DNA of 64,000 bases, from NCBI GenBank assembly GCA_964250805.1, contig CAXUHG010000009.1, positions 13,111 to 77,110 of the forward strand. Reading direction: 5' to 3'. The DNA is from JBBQVS01 sp964250805. GTDB lineage: Bacteria; Chloroflexota; Ktedonobacteria; Ktedonobacterales; Ktedonobacteraceae. Positions 37,134 to 47,078 of the stretch are shown here, one piece after another (position 1 is the stretch's first letter; each line of letters starts with the position of its first letter). The translations under genes were made by a program, and so were the position numbers. The notes beneath the pieces were generated by a model. That model saw nothing but the letters and a program-made list of their open reading frames with translations, had not been told where the DNA came from and ran no database searches.

Positions 37134-37721
37134 CTACTTCTTCGTTTCGTTAGGATGAGGAACATACTGGTACATTCCTGTACGCAGCTTGGCGACAGGC
37201 TCCCCACACTGATTAAAAATCTCTGACTCCCAGACTATAAAGGCACCACGTCCGACACTCGTTTCCTTTGGCACACACGAGAGAAGCTTTCGCCCTTGCA
37301 TGCGGACGCGATCACCCACGACGACAGGTTGCAGGTAATCGATCTCGATATCGGTGGCGAAGAAGCCCGATGTTGGGGGCATGAGTTTGTGCACTGCATC
37401 GTTGCTCGAAGACGCAACGGGACTCGATGCTGGTTGCGCATCGCGCTCAGCACTCATCCAGATATGCTGACCAGGACTCCAGAGTGAAGGAATTGCTGAA
37501 CTCAGGATACTGCTATACGGGGCCAGAATGTCGTGATATCCGTAGTGTTGAGCTACCTCCTGGTCATAGTGAAGGGGGCAGTCGAATTCGAGCGGTTCAA
37601 GAAAACGGCGAATAATGCCCTTTTCAACGGCATCAGCACCCCAGACTTCAGCATCATTCCCAAAATCCGTGCCAACTGCATCTATCAACGGCTGCCAGTC
37701 TTGCTTCCAATCGTTCTCCAT
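37134..37721 (-). CDS. FAS1-type dehydratase / MaoC N-terminal half partner
   Basis: 195 residues. Begins WKQDWQPLIDAVGTDF, with DCPLHYDQEVAQHYGYHDIL and then the hot-dog core (YLQPVVVGDRVRMQGRKLLS). It lacks the catalytic His/Asp pattern of its neighbour, as expected for the structural half of a heterodimeric enoyl-CoA hydratase. Part of the same transcription unit. Confidence 0.8.
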   Translation of the reverse strand: MENDWKQDWQPLIDAVGTDFGNDAEVWGADAVEKGIIRRFLEPLEFDCPLHYDQEVAQHYGYHDILAPYSSILSSAIPSLWSPGQHIWMSAERDAQPASSPVASSSNDAVHKLMPPTSGFFATDIEIDYLQPVVVGDRVRMQGRKLLSCVPKETSVGRGAFIVWESEIFNQCGEPVAKLRTGMYQYVPHPNETKK

Positions 37722-37773
37722 AGAAACTCCTCTTGTTCAATATATCTTGATGTCTCTCTTCTAGTAAGAAGCT

Positions 37774-39009
37774 TTACTGAAAAACGCCCGATGCTTCCAA
37801 CTGAGTAACGTGTTTCTCGTCATAGTGCAAAATATCCCGAAGAATCATGACTGTATCTTGCCCAAATGTTGGCCCCGTTCTCCTCACCTGTGCAGGGGTG
37901 TCCGATAACTGATACCGCGATCCCTCGACGACTGTTTTTCCATGAAGTGGGTGGTCAAGCTCAATGAAATGGTTGCGGAAGTGCAGTTGTGAATCAACCA
38001 GCGCATTGGCACTCGTCGAGACGATATGTGCTGGAATGCCCTGTGCTTGCAACGTAGACTCCACTTCTTGTGCGCTCCTCTGCTGCGTCCACGTACTCAT
38101 GATCTCATCAAGTAGATCAATTCGCTGCTGCCGTTCGGTGAGCGAGGAGAAGCGTTGATCACACTCCAGTTCATAGCTACCGATCAGCCTGGCGAGTTTC
38201 TGCCACTCAGCATCATCTCGAACTGCGACGGCGACCCAAGAAACCCATGTCTCATCGTTGTACTCAATGGGCTGACAGGGATAGATGCCGTGTGGAGCCA
38301 TCTGAGGGTCTTGATTCCCAATGCGTTCAGCGATATGTCCCTGTGCAAAATAATCAGCTATCTGCGGAGCCAAGAACTGGATACCCGCTTCCGCTTGCGA
38401 GACGTCGATATAGTAGCCTTCACCAGTACGTCGATGGTTGTCCAGCGCGGCGAGGAGCATGACCAGGGAGAACCTGGGTCCAACGTAGTCGGTATAAGGG
38501 CCGAAGGGACCAAATGGAAGACGATCTGACCAACCGACGAGGTTCTGGAAACCAGACATGGCTGCTCCGATATTGCCATAACCTGCAAAGGTGGAGTAAG
38601 GGCCTGTCGCCCCCATGAGCGAGGTGCTGAGCATAATGAGGTCTGGTTTGATCTGGCGTAGTTGTTCGTAGTCGAGACCCCAGCGTTTCATGACTCCAGG
38701 CGTGAAGGATTCAATCAGAACATCACCCCAACGCACCAGGTCACGCACGATCTCGCGTGCCTGCTCTTGGGACAGATTGAGTGTCAGCCCCAATTTCCCC
38801 GCGTTGACATTCTCATAGAGTACCGAGTTCTCGGCTCCAAACGTCCCTTCGTGAAATGGACCGACGACACGTGCTGTTTCCACGCGCGATGCTGACTCAA
38901 CACGAATAACGCATGCTCCATAATCGGCTAGTACTCGTCCAACAGCGGGACCAGCCACCACCCAAGAGAGATCAACCACTTTTAGGTCTTGCAACGGTAG
39001 CTCCACCAT
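37774..39009 (-). CDS. CoA-transferase family III (CaiB/BaiF), copy 2
   Basis: 411 residues. N-terminus LPLQDLKVVDLSWVVAGPAV, DYGACVIRVESASRVETARV and DLVRWGDVLIESFTPGVMKR are the family signature; the usual catalytic Asp position lies in the central region. Moves CoA between carboxylic acids. The start codon overlaps the stop of the preceding transferase by one base (TAATG), so the two are translationally coupled and may form a hetero-oligomer. Confidence 0.88.
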   Translation of the reverse strand: MVELPLQDLKVVDLSWVVAGPAVGRVLADYGACVIRVESASRVETARVVGPFHEGTFGAENSVLYENVNAGKLGLTLNLSQEQAREIVRDLVRWGDVLIESFTPGVMKRWGLDYEQLRQIKPDLIMLSTSLMGATGPYSTFAGYGNIGAAMSGFQNLVGWSDRLPFGPFGPYTDYVGPRFSLVMLLAALDNHRRTGEGYYIDVSQAEAGIQFLAPQIADYFAQGHIAERIGNQDPQMAPHGIYPCQPIEYNDETWVSWVAVAVRDDAEWQKLARLIGSYELECDQRFSSLTERQQRIDLLDEIMSTWTQQRSAQEVESTLQAQGIPAHIVSTSANALVDSQLHFRNHFIELDHPLHGKTVVEGSRYQLSDTPAQVRRTGPTFGQDTVMILRDILHYDEKHVTQLEASGVFQ

Positions 39010-40280
39010 TAGATCACCCCCTGTCGAGCCAACATACTGATATCTTCCTGAGAGAGGTTCAGCAGTTCCGTGTAGACCTCCTGGTTATGCTCACCAAGTC
39101 GCGGTGCGCCACGAGTGAACGTAAAGGCATCACTATTGGTTCGTGCAAACGGGCCAGGAAGTCGTCTATGCTGTCCATTACTGCCCTCCACGTCGTGCCA
39201 GAATGCTCGTGCTTCCAGATGTGGACTTTCAGCGAGGTCTTTCATCGTTGCAATAGGAGCCATAAGGAGTTTGCGCCGGATGGCGACCTCCATCAGTTCC
39301 TTTTTTGTGCGTGTTCGTAAAAAGGCTGCGACGCGCTCGTAGATGCGATTGAGTTCGTCAAAGGTGAAGGCACCGGATTTCAAGTGTTCGGGAAGCAAGG
39401 TCCAATCCAGCCGTGCCGTGTCCTCATCGATGGCTCCTTCATCGTGGAGCCAAGCCATAAGAACATTGGTGAAGCGACCGGCAGATGGCCCCATCGTCAG
39501 GTGAAGTTCAAGATAGCCATCTTGTACCTGCCATTTGGAGCGTTTGAGTGCAGAACCACTGCCACTCTGATCAATAACATTTTTGCGCCGCGTGCCTTGC
39601 GCATCTTTTTCATACGAGAGGTCTCCAACGGCGGCCCCGAGAATGGCCGAGAGTGTAGCCTGCCCAACTGATATCTGTGCTGAAACATCAACATGCTGGC
39701 CCAGCCCGGACCGCAGTCGTGCGAAGTGGGCAATGAGAGCACCTCCAGCAGCGTCAGCCGCGGCATGAAGGTACGCTTGAGGGACACTGATGCGCAGAGG
39801 AGGACGATCTCCATCACGGTGAGAGTAGATGGCTGTTCCAGCCGCCCAGATGGTGATCTCACTTTCGGCATACAAGGCTTTGGGTCCCTCGCTGCCAAAG
39901 GGAGTGATAGTTGTGTAAATCAGGTGGGGATTGATGGTGTGCAACGCTTCATAGGACAGCTCACGAACACGCATCACTCCTGGGGCTTCCGACTCAAAAA
40001 GAAAATCTGCAGAGAGACAAAGCTGGCGAAACAGGTGCTGTCCCTCCTTACTGTCCAGGTTACATGTGATATCGCGCTTATTACAGGCGTAGGCATCCCA
40101 ATAGAGCGAGTGCTCGTTTTGGGGACCATCTTCGATGAATGGTCCAATCTGCCGTGCGCTCGATCCTCCAATCGGTTCCACCTGAATCACATTGGCACCC
40201 AGATCTGCGAACATTTTGCCCGCCAGGAGTCCACGTTCATTGGTCAGATCGAGGACGCGATAGGGGCTGAGGAATCCCAT
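39009..40280 (-). CDS. CoA-transferase family III (CaiB/BaiF), copy 1
   Basis: 423 residues, first gene of the operon. LSPYRVLDLTNERGLLAGKM, MFADLGANVIQVEP and LYWDAYACNKRDITCNLDSK are the family landmarks; FTFTRGAPRLGEHNQEVYTE is the conserved C-terminal loop. The divergent TetR gene is 175 bp away with palindromes between, so both are probably under that regulator. Confidence 0.88.
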   Translation of the reverse strand: MGFLSPYRVLDLTNERGLLAGKMFADLGANVIQVEPIGGSSARQIGPFIEDGPQNEHSLYWDAYACNKRDITCNLDSKEGQHLFRQLCLSADFLFESEAPGVMRVRELSYEALHTINPHLIYTTITPFGSEGPKALYAESEITIWAAGTAIYSHRDGDRPPLRISVPQAYLHAAADAAGGALIAHFARLRSGLGQHVDVSAQISVGQATLSAILGAAVGDLSYEKDAQGTRRKNVIDQSGSGSALKRSKWQVQDGYLELHLTMGPSAGRFTNVLMAWLHDEGAIDEDTARLDWTLLPEHLKSGAFTFDELNRIYERVAAFLRTRTKKELMEVAIRRKLLMAPIATMKDLAESPHLEARAFWHDVEGSNGQHRRLPGPFARTNSDAFTFTRGAPRLGEHNQEVYTELLNLSQEDISMLARQGVI

Positions 40281-40345
40281 AACTCTTCATCTCCTTGCTT
40301 ACAGTGCAAAGTATAGATGACAAATAGCCTTCAGCGGCTATCAAT

Positions 40346-40368
40346 ATACGGACGTTTAATGTCCGAAT
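40346..40368. promoter_or_regulatory. Operator-like palindrome CGGAC-N7-GTCCG
   Basis: Half-sites 40349-40353 and 40361-40365 in the divergent spacer, 70-90 bp from each start. TetR-type spacing. Confidence 0.5.
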
Positions 40369-40416
40369 CATACCTAATTCTGTCCCAGTTGTCAAGCTAA
40401 TCCAGAAAGGTGAAGA

Positions 40417-40433
40417 TTCAGCATTCTGCTGAA
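40417..40433. promoter_or_regulatory. 17-bp perfect palindrome TTCAGCATTCTGCTGAA
   Basis: Lies about 10 bp before a TACAAT box (40443-40448) that ends 7 nt from the TetR start codon, so it covers the -35 region. Good candidate for autoregulation. Confidence 0.55.
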
Positions 40434-40455
40434 CTCTTATGTTACAATACGATAT

Positions 40456-41082
40456 ATGGAAGAACACAAAAGCAACGGAATGGGGCGCCCACGAGACCCT
40501 GCTCTCGAGCAACGTGTGCATGATGCAGTGATCGAACTCTATTGCGAGGTTGGATGGCCTGCCTTGACCTTTGATGCGGTCGCGAGGCGAGCAGGGGTGG
40601 GCAAATCGGCGCTGTATCTGCGTTGGCCCACGAAAGAACGCCTACTTCTGGACGCGCTGGCGGCCCGAAAAGCATCCTTCACTTTGAACGATACGGGATC
40701 GGTGCGTGAGGACCTTCTTCATTTTGCCCGACAAATGGCCGAGTTTTATCAGGGACAAAATGGCCTCGTGACCTTACGTGTTTCTCTTGAAGCCAATACT
40801 CGACCGGAATTGCTTGCTTCCGTACAACAGCAAGGATCGACAAGTATCCTTGCAGCACGTGCAATTGTTCATCGAGGCATCGCTCGCGGTGAACTTCCTG
40901 AGGGAACATCAGCGACGCTTGTAACTGATATCATTGCTGGCGCGATACTGAACCATATTCTCGCCACCCCACTGAGTCTGCGCGAACAGATGGTGGCGCA
41001 ACTGGACCACTACGTCGAAGACCTCGTCGATCTTGTCCTTGCGGGTGTACACTACCATGAACACTCCTCTCATATGAGGTGA
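40456..41082 (+). CDS. TetR/AcrR-family repressor
   Basis: 208 residues. N-terminal HTH: ALEQRVHDAVIELYCEVGWP then LTFDAVARRAGVGKSALYLR. C-terminal ligand domain of the TetR_C type (LVTDIIAGAILNHILATPLS). Short or no leader. Divergent from the ten-gene CoA operon and upstream of the monooxygenase/esterase group; probably a repressor released by a pathway intermediate. Confidence 0.9.
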   Translation: MEEHKSNGMGRPRDPALEQRVHDAVIELYCEVGWPALTFDAVARRAGVGKSALYLRWPTKERLLLDALAARKASFTLNDTGSVREDLLHFARQMAEFYQGQNGLVTLRVSLEANTRPELLASVQQQGSTSILAARAIVHRGIARGELPEGTSATLVTDIIAGAILNHILATPLSLREQMVAQLDHYVEDLVDLVLAGVHYHEHSSHMR

Positions 41083-41121
41083 TAGTGCTGCTTATCACGT
41101 ATGTATAGTGGTAATCGGATT

Positions 41122-41171
41122 CGTCTCAAACGAATTGAGATCTTGACATTCTATAGAATATAGAATATAGT
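41122..41171 (+). promoter_or_regulatory. Near-consensus sigma-70 promoter with upstream palindrome
   Basis: TTGACA (41143-41148), 17-bp spacer, TATAGT (41166-41171). The spacer holds TTCTATAGAA repeats, and TCTCAAACGAATTGAGA lies just upstream. It points at the monooxygenase gene, leaving a leader of about 410 nt (to 41590) in which no gene or known riboswitch was recognised. Confidence 0.65.
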
Positions 41172-41590
41172 TTTCTCATATTCACTCTTCTTACTTCACC
41201 TTTTGCTACAGTTGTCGCGTAGTTTCGTTCAACGTATGAACAAGAACTCGCTCTGGAATACAGAAAGTGAGCAAGGCAGAAAGACAAAGAAGTCCTCAAA
41301 CTTTCTGTCATTGTCTTCTCACAACCCTAAGCGATGTTCTCGTCTACTCCCTGTCAATGATGGGTAGATTAACAACTGTTTCATTTCTTGAGGCATCTAC
41401 TATCAATGTCTCTCTAGGTCGGTCTGCATTTGGTAGATATGTGTGCACATTGAAAGCTTGAGTCTCACTCGACCTCGTGCTCAATGTGTCCCTTTGATAG
41501 AGTTTGCCTCATATCTGATTCCTGTTGACTACCTCTTTTCCTCTCTCTGTACACGTGGCCGATGAAGCCACACAAAAGGAGGACAATGCG

Positions 41591-43258
41591 ATGTCCAATG
41601 AACACAATCGTTCGAGTGAAGCCAGCGGAACGCCGGTGAACCACTTTGACGCAGTCGTCATCGGGGCAGGATTCTCAGGATTGTATATGCTCTACCGTCT
41701 GCGAGAGCTTGGACTTTCGGCGCGAGTTTACGAAGCTGGCGAAGGCGTCGGTGGCACCTGGTACTGGAACCGTTATCCAGGTGCTCGCTGTGATAGTCCT
41801 AGTGTTCACTACTCCTATTCCTTCTCCCCTGAACTTGAACAGGAATGGGAGTGGACCGAAAAGTTTCCCCGTCAACCAGAGATTCTCCGCTATCTCAATC
41901 ACGTTGCAGACCGTTTCGACCTACGCCGCGATATCCAGTTGAATACCCGGGTGCTATCTGCCGTCTACGACGATATCACCAATCATTGGATGATCAAGAC
42001 GGATCAGGGAGATCAGGTTTCAGCAAGGTTCTGTATCACTGCGGTTGGATGCCTTTCCACGCCGAATATTCCGCGGTTTCGAGGTTTTGATTCCTTTACA
42101 GGCCACATCTACCACACGGGTCAATGGCCTCACGAAGGGGTAGACTTCACGGGTAAAAGGGTTGGCGTGATCGGGACAGGCTCAACAGGCATTCAAGCGA
42201 TCCCACAAATTGCCAAGCAAGCCTCTCACGTGACCGTTTTCCAGCGCACGCCAAACTACAGCCTTCCGGCTCGCAATCGGCCTCTCACTGAAGAGGAAGA
42301 GGCAGCGATCAAGGCGAATTATCGCACGCTTCGCCAGACAGACCGCGAGTCTCCAGCAGGTCTCACGATGAATATCAACATGCAGTCTGCACTGGAAGTT
42401 ACCCCAGAAGAACGGCAGAAAACGTTCGAGGAGAGGTGGGCACTCGGTGGTCCACAAATGCTGGCGGCCTTCTCGGACATCGCCACCAATTTAGAGTCCA
42501 ACACGTATATGGCCGATTTTGTGCGCTCCAAGATCGCTGAGATCGTGCACAACCCCGAGGTCGCCAAGTTGTTGATGCCGCATGATCACCCTATTGGGAG
42601 CAAGCGCATCTGTATCGACACCGAATACTATGAGACGTATAACCGAGAGAACGTTTCATTGGTGGATGTGCACACCTCACCCATTGAGGAGATCATACCC
42701 ACTGGTCTGCGAACCAAGGACGCTGAGTACGAACTGGATGTGATCGTGTTTGCAACCGGCTTTGATGCCATGACCGGTGCGCTTTTCAAGATGGATATTC
42801 GCGGCAAACACGGTCAGGTTCTCAAAGAGAAGTGGGCGGTTGGTCCGCGCACCTATCTGGGCATTATGACTGCTGGATTTCCAAATCTTTTCACCATCAC
42901 AGGTCCCGGCAGTCCTTCCGTGCTGAGTAATATGCCCGTTTCCATTGAACAGCACGTGGAATGGATCAGCAACTGTCTTGCCTACCTACAAGAGCATCGC
43001 TTCACGCGCATCGAACCCAAAGGTGAAGCCGAGGATACATGGGTGGCTCATGTGAACGAGGTGGCGAATTTAACTCTCTACCCTCTAGCGAACTCGTGGT
43101 ATCTTGGCGCAAATATCCCTGGCAAACCGCGAATCTTCATGCCCTACGTTGGTGGAGTAGGAAACTACCGGGTGAAGTGTCAGGAGATCGCTGACACGGG
43201 GTACGAGGGGTTTACGCTCGGAGTAGAAGGTGATGAGCGTGTGATGCTCAGTGTCTAA
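41591..43258 (+). CDS. Baeyer-Villiger-type flavin monooxygenase
   Basis: 555 residues from ATG 41591 (AAGGAGG upstream; an earlier TTG start is less likely). FAD-binding GAGFSG (residues 25-30), GTWYWNRYPGARCDSPS, the BVMO fingerprint FTGHIYHTGQWP (169-180), and the NADPH-binding GVIGTGSTG. Inserts oxygen into ketones to give esters or lactones. The next gene is an esterase that could hydrolyse the product, the usual pairing. Confidence 0.9.
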   Translation: MSNEHNRSSEASGTPVNHFDAVVIGAGFSGLYMLYRLRELGLSARVYEAGEGVGGTWYWNRYPGARCDSPSVHYSYSFSPELEQEWEWTEKFPRQPEILRYLNHVADRFDLRRDIQLNTRVLSAVYDDITNHWMIKTDQGDQVSARFCITAVGCLSTPNIPRFRGFDSFTGHIYHTGQWPHEGVDFTGKRVGVIGTGSTGIQAIPQIAKQASHVTVFQRTPNYSLPARNRPLTEEEEAAIKANYRTLRQTDRESPAGLTMNINMQSALEVTPEERQKTFEERWALGGPQMLAAFSDIATNLESNTYMADFVRSKIAEIVHNPEVAKLLMPHDHPIGSKRICIDTEYYETYNRENVSLVDVHTSPIEEIIPTGLRTKDAEYELDVIVFATGFDAMTGALFKMDIRGKHGQVLKEKWAVGPRTYLGIMTAGFPNLFTITGPGSPSVLSNMPVSIEQHVEWISNCLAYLQEHRFTRIEPKGEAEDTWVAHVNEVANLTLYPLANSWYLGANIPGKPRIFMPYVGGVGNYRVKCQEIADTGYEGFTLGVEGDERVMLSV

Positions 43259-43407
43259 CAATCCTGGATGTGGTCAAAGTCGTGAGAAGAATGCAATCGG
43301 CTTTGACCGACACAGTGAAATAATGTCAGCTATCACCTCGCTCTGTACAAGAGTTCCTCTTTAGAGGGAAGGTGAGTTTGTTTTAGCAGTATGAACGGGA
43401 GATAAAA

Positions 43408-44385
43408 ATGACGACCAGACATCTTGTTGATCCCGAAATTATTCCAATGCTCGAAATGTTTCCTGAAATCACCCTTACGACAGAGACGTTGCCGCAAACA
43501 CGCGCTATGCTCAACGAGATGAACGCTCAAGCTCTCGCAGGGCTTCCTGACTTTTCCACCGTAGCCGTGAGTGAACGCCATATCCCTAGTCCACAGAGTG
43601 CGCCTGACGTGCGTGTGCTGGTGTACCAGCCTAAAAATGTTTCGACGGTCGTGCCCGCTCTCCTCTGGATACATGGTGGAGGATATGTGCTTGGCAATGC
43701 AGATCAGGCTGATCCACAACTGAAGACGATTGTTTCAACCACTGGATGCGCGGCGGTCGCAGTAGACTACCGCCTAGCGCCAGAAACGCCTCATCCTGGT
43801 CCAGTTGAAGACTGCTACGCTGCACTGAAGTGGTTGTACACACATGCAGACGAGCTTGATGTGGACGGGTCTCGCATTGCCATCGGAGGTGACAGTGCTG
43901 GAGGAGGATTGACGGCAGGCTTAGCACTCCTTACTCGTGATCGAGGAGAGGTGCCACTTGTGCTCGAACTACTGATTTATCCTATGCTTGACGACCGTAC
44001 GGTCACCTCAGCTGATCCTCACCCCTACACCGGAGAATACGTTTGGACGACCGACTCCAACCACTTTGGCTGGACCGCGTTACTGGGACAAGAACCTGGA
44101 AGTCCAGGCGTCTCGCCGTATGCCGCGGCTGCCCGCGCTGAAAAGCTGGAAGGGCTTCCTGCTACCTTTATTAGTGTTGGTTCGCTCGATTTGTTCCTAG
44201 AGGAGGATATGGAGTATGCCCGTCGTCTCATACGGGCAGGAGTGCCAACAGAGTTACATGTGTATCCCGGTGCGTTTCACGGCTTCCCGATGGTTGCCAA
44301 TGCACAGGTGACGCAAGCATATACGCGGGATTATTTGAATGCTCTCACGCGTGCATTCAAGAAAGGCGAGTCAGGGCAACTATAG
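43408..44385 (+). CDS. HSL-family alpha/beta hydrolase (esterase)
   Basis: 325 residues. HGGGY (89-93) forms the oxyanion hole, GDSAGG (161-166) holds the nucleophilic Ser163, with SVGSLDLFLEED for the Asp and AFHGFPM for the His. Typical of hormone-sensitive-lipase-like esterases acting on short or bulky esters. 149 bp after the monooxygenase, same strand; likely hydrolyses the ester it makes. Confidence 0.9.
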   Translation: MTTRHLVDPEIIPMLEMFPEITLTTETLPQTRAMLNEMNAQALAGLPDFSTVAVSERHIPSPQSAPDVRVLVYQPKNVSTVVPALLWIHGGGYVLGNADQADPQLKTIVSTTGCAAVAVDYRLAPETPHPGPVEDCYAALKWLYTHADELDVDGSRIAIGGDSAGGGLTAGLALLTRDRGEVPLVLELLIYPMLDDRTVTSADPHPYTGEYVWTTDSNHFGWTALLGQEPGSPGVSPYAAAARAEKLEGLPATFISVGSLDLFLEEDMEYARRLIRAGVPTELHVYPGAFHGFPMVANAQVTQAYTRDYLNALTRAFKKGESGQL

Positions 44386-44625
44386 CAACGTGTTGTATAC
44401 ACACCATCTGGGTGCTTTGCTCTTGCGTCGCAGACATCCAGATGGCATTGCTGTGTGAGGAGCATGTTGAGCAACGAGTTTCTCCTGGAACGCGGAAGGT
44501 GAGACACATATCGGCGAGTTACTCCAAGTCGACGTGGCCATTTGCGTCGCTCTGTCACTGCCTTGTATACTGATTCATAGAACGTTGTTTCGTCTGGTAG
44601 CTCAGAGATTAAGGTTGTGACGTAT

Positions 44626-45285
44626 ATGGGTGTCACCCGGTTGCAAGGGCCCTCGACGTTGCGCGAGGCGACCGTAGAACATCTGCGCAATGAAATTGTT
44701 ACAGGTAAGCTTCAACCAGGTGAGTTGCTAAAGGAAGTGGAACTGGCAACTCAGCTTGGCCTGAGTCCGACGCCAGTTCGCGAGGCATTGGTACAACTCG
44801 CTGGGCAGGGGTTAGTCGAGATTGAACCGAATCGACTCAAGCGAGTTTCGCCATTGAACCTTCCAGCGATGTGTGAACTCATGTCCGTGCAACGGGTTCT
44901 TTGGCAAACGGGATACAGCTGGGGACTGCCCAAGGTGGGGCCGATCGAACTCGAAGCGATGGAAGGTGTCCTCGTTGAGGAGGCAGCAGCGTTGGCTCAA
45001 GGGGATGTTCGTACTACATTCCTCACCAGCACGGACTTTCATAGTATTGTTGTGGCAGCGTCGTGCAATCGTGAGTTAGGTCGGTTGATTGCTGATCGCT
45101 TTGCATTGATTGAGCGTCTCGTCCTGTTACGCATGGCGAGTCTTATCTCTAAGAAGATGTTGGAGCAAGATCGAGCAGTTCTCGCGGCACTCAAGCAAGG
45201 TGATCTTGCCCAAGCTCTCAGCTGTGGAGAGGAGATTCGGGCGAGATTTGCTGACACCCTGGCTGCTTTGTCAGATGAAGCCTGA
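44626..45285 (+). CDS. GntR-family transcriptional regulator (FCD type)
   Basis: 219 residues from ATG 44626; an in-frame GTG lies 9 nt earlier. Winged HTH: LRNEIVTGKLQPGELLKEVE then LGLSPTPVREALVQLAGQGL. A helical C-terminal FCD-like effector domain (FHSIVVAASCNRELGRLIAD). Probably a second regulator for the catabolic genes. The stop overlaps a strong hairpin. Confidence 0.85.
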   Translation: MGVTRLQGPSTLREATVEHLRNEIVTGKLQPGELLKEVELATQLGLSPTPVREALVQLAGQGLVEIEPNRLKRVSPLNLPAMCELMSVQRVLWQTGYSWGLPKVGPIELEAMEGVLVEEAAALAQGDVRTTFLTSTDFHSIVVAASCNRELGRLIADRFALIERLVLLRMASLISKKMLEQDRAVLAALKQGDLAQALSCGEEIRARFADTLAALSDEA

Positions 45286-45309
45286 TAGGAAAAGAGTTAG
45301 GCTTCATCT
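45273..45309 (+). terminator. Hairpin AGATGAAGCCT / AGGCTTCATCT
   Basis: Perfect 11-bp stem, 15-nt loop, overlapping the stop codon of the GntR gene. No T tract follows. It would separate the GntR gene from the CocE-type gene. Confidence 0.5.
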
Positions 45310-45361
45310 GCGAGAATGCAAGCATTGACTGCGTTCCACCGTAGAGAGACAAAGCCGAGCG

Positions 45362-47078
45362 ATGGACATTGTGATTCAAAAGAACATCTACATCGTCATG
45401 CGTGATGGTGTAATCTTGGCGAGTGATGTGTACTGTCCGACAACGGGTGGACCGTTTCCGACAGTCCTGATCCGTACTCCCTACAACAAGGACCTCTCTG
45501 CGCTCTTGTTGTTAGTGGCACCGGACCCGTTGCGCCTCACGCAGGCAGGTTTTGCCGTGGTGGTACAGGACTGCCGTGGTTGTGGAGGATCGTCGGGGAA
45601 ATTCATTCCTTTCCTTCAAGAAGCTCAGGATGGTTGTGATACGATCACCTGGATTACCACACAGCCTTGGTCACAGGGAACAGTGGGAATGGCGGGTGGC
45701 TCATATCTAGGAGCAGTACAATGGCTTACGGCAGCCAAAAGTCCAAAGGATCTCCAAGCTCTCGTCCCCTCCATCACTGCTGCTCAGTATTATCACCCGT
45801 GGACGTATCAAGGAGGAGCCTTTCAGCTTGGTTTTTGTCTCCTGTGGACTCTCGGCTCCTTTGCCATACCAGAGGTTCAACGTCGGTTAGCACATCGCAA
45901 GGCAACGCTCATTGAGTTTAGTAGCGTCATGCATGCTCTCGCAAACATTGAAAAGCTCTACTGGCGGCGACCTCTCATGAACATGCCAGAATTCCAGCAA
46001 CTGACCCCATTCTATTTCGATTGGCTTGCCCACCCCAGCTTCGACGAGTACTGGCAAGCCATCGCGCCTAGCACAACATATGATCGAATAAATGCACCAC
46101 CACTGCTCATCGGTGGCTGGTACGATCTCTTTCTAGGAGGCACTCTCGCAAGTTACAGAGGACTAAAACACCACGCTGGTAGCGATTTTGCCCGTCGTCC
46201 AGCCCTCCTAATCGGGCCATGGTCACATGGTATTTGGCATGGTATTTTCGCAGAACGCGATTTCGGTTTGCTCGCCAGCACAGATGCCCTTGATATGACC
46301 GGGGTACAAATACGCTGGTTCGAGTACTGGCTCAAAGGTGAGGAAAACGGGACTCTTGAAGACCCACCGGTCAAGATATTTGTGATGGGCCGTAATCAAT
46401 GGCGCGAGGAGGAGGATTGGCCACTACCCGACACCCAGTACTGTCGGTACTATCTGCATAGTGGTGGCAATGCGAATACACTTCACGGTGATGGAACGCT
46501 TTCAACCGAGCCGTCTGGTGATGAGCCGCCGGATCATTATATCTATAACCCAGGCGATCCGACGCCAACCTGTGGTGGGGCAACTCTGCTTCCTGGTGCG
46601 CAAACGGGAGTCAATGCCGGACCGAAAGATCAGCGAGCGGTTGAAGTACGCCAAGATGTTTTGGTGTATACGACCAAACCATTAGTACGGGAGCTAGAGG
46701 TGATTGGTCCGGTAGAACTAACGTTATATATCGCATCAACCGCCCGTGACACCGATTTCACAGGTAAATTGGTCGATGTCTATCCTGATGGCAAGGCTCT
46801 TATCCTGACTGATGGCATCCTTCGCACGAGATACCGCAATTCGTTTTCCCAGGTTGAACTGCTCGAACTGGGCACAGTGTATGAGCTGCATATCGATCTC
46901 ATAGCGACCGCGAACGTGTTTCAGACTGGTCACAGTATTCGTTTAGAGGTAAGCAGCAGCAATTTTCCCCGTTTTGATCGCAATAGCAACACAGGTAGCG
47001 TAATTGCTCAAGAGGGAGAAGCGGAAGTCGTCACTGCAAGCAACTGGATATTTCACACTACCCAACATCCATCACATC
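45362..47078 (+). CDS. CocE/NonD-family X-Pro-type hydrolase, C-terminal tip replaced by an IS6 element
   Basis: About 572 residues before the junction. Begins IVIQKNIYIVMRDGVILASD; VVQDCRGCGGSSGKFIPF and GMAGGSYLGAVQWLTA hold the serine-hydrolase centre; LIGPWSHGIW gives the His; a C-terminal jelly-roll domain (FTGKLVDVYPDGKALILTDG) follows. The normal end of the family (HPS.IVLPVIP type) is cut after HTTQHPSH, and the frame runs on through the IS6 end (RLCCKKKVALLEW) into the transposase without a stop, giving an 830-codon frame to 47854. Only the last few residues are lost, so it may still fold. Confidence 0.85.

Noticed and set aside
44580..44660. tRNA-like string GGTAGCTCAGAGATT
   Set aside because: No acceptor pairing and no GTTC loop; it is the start region of the GntR gene.
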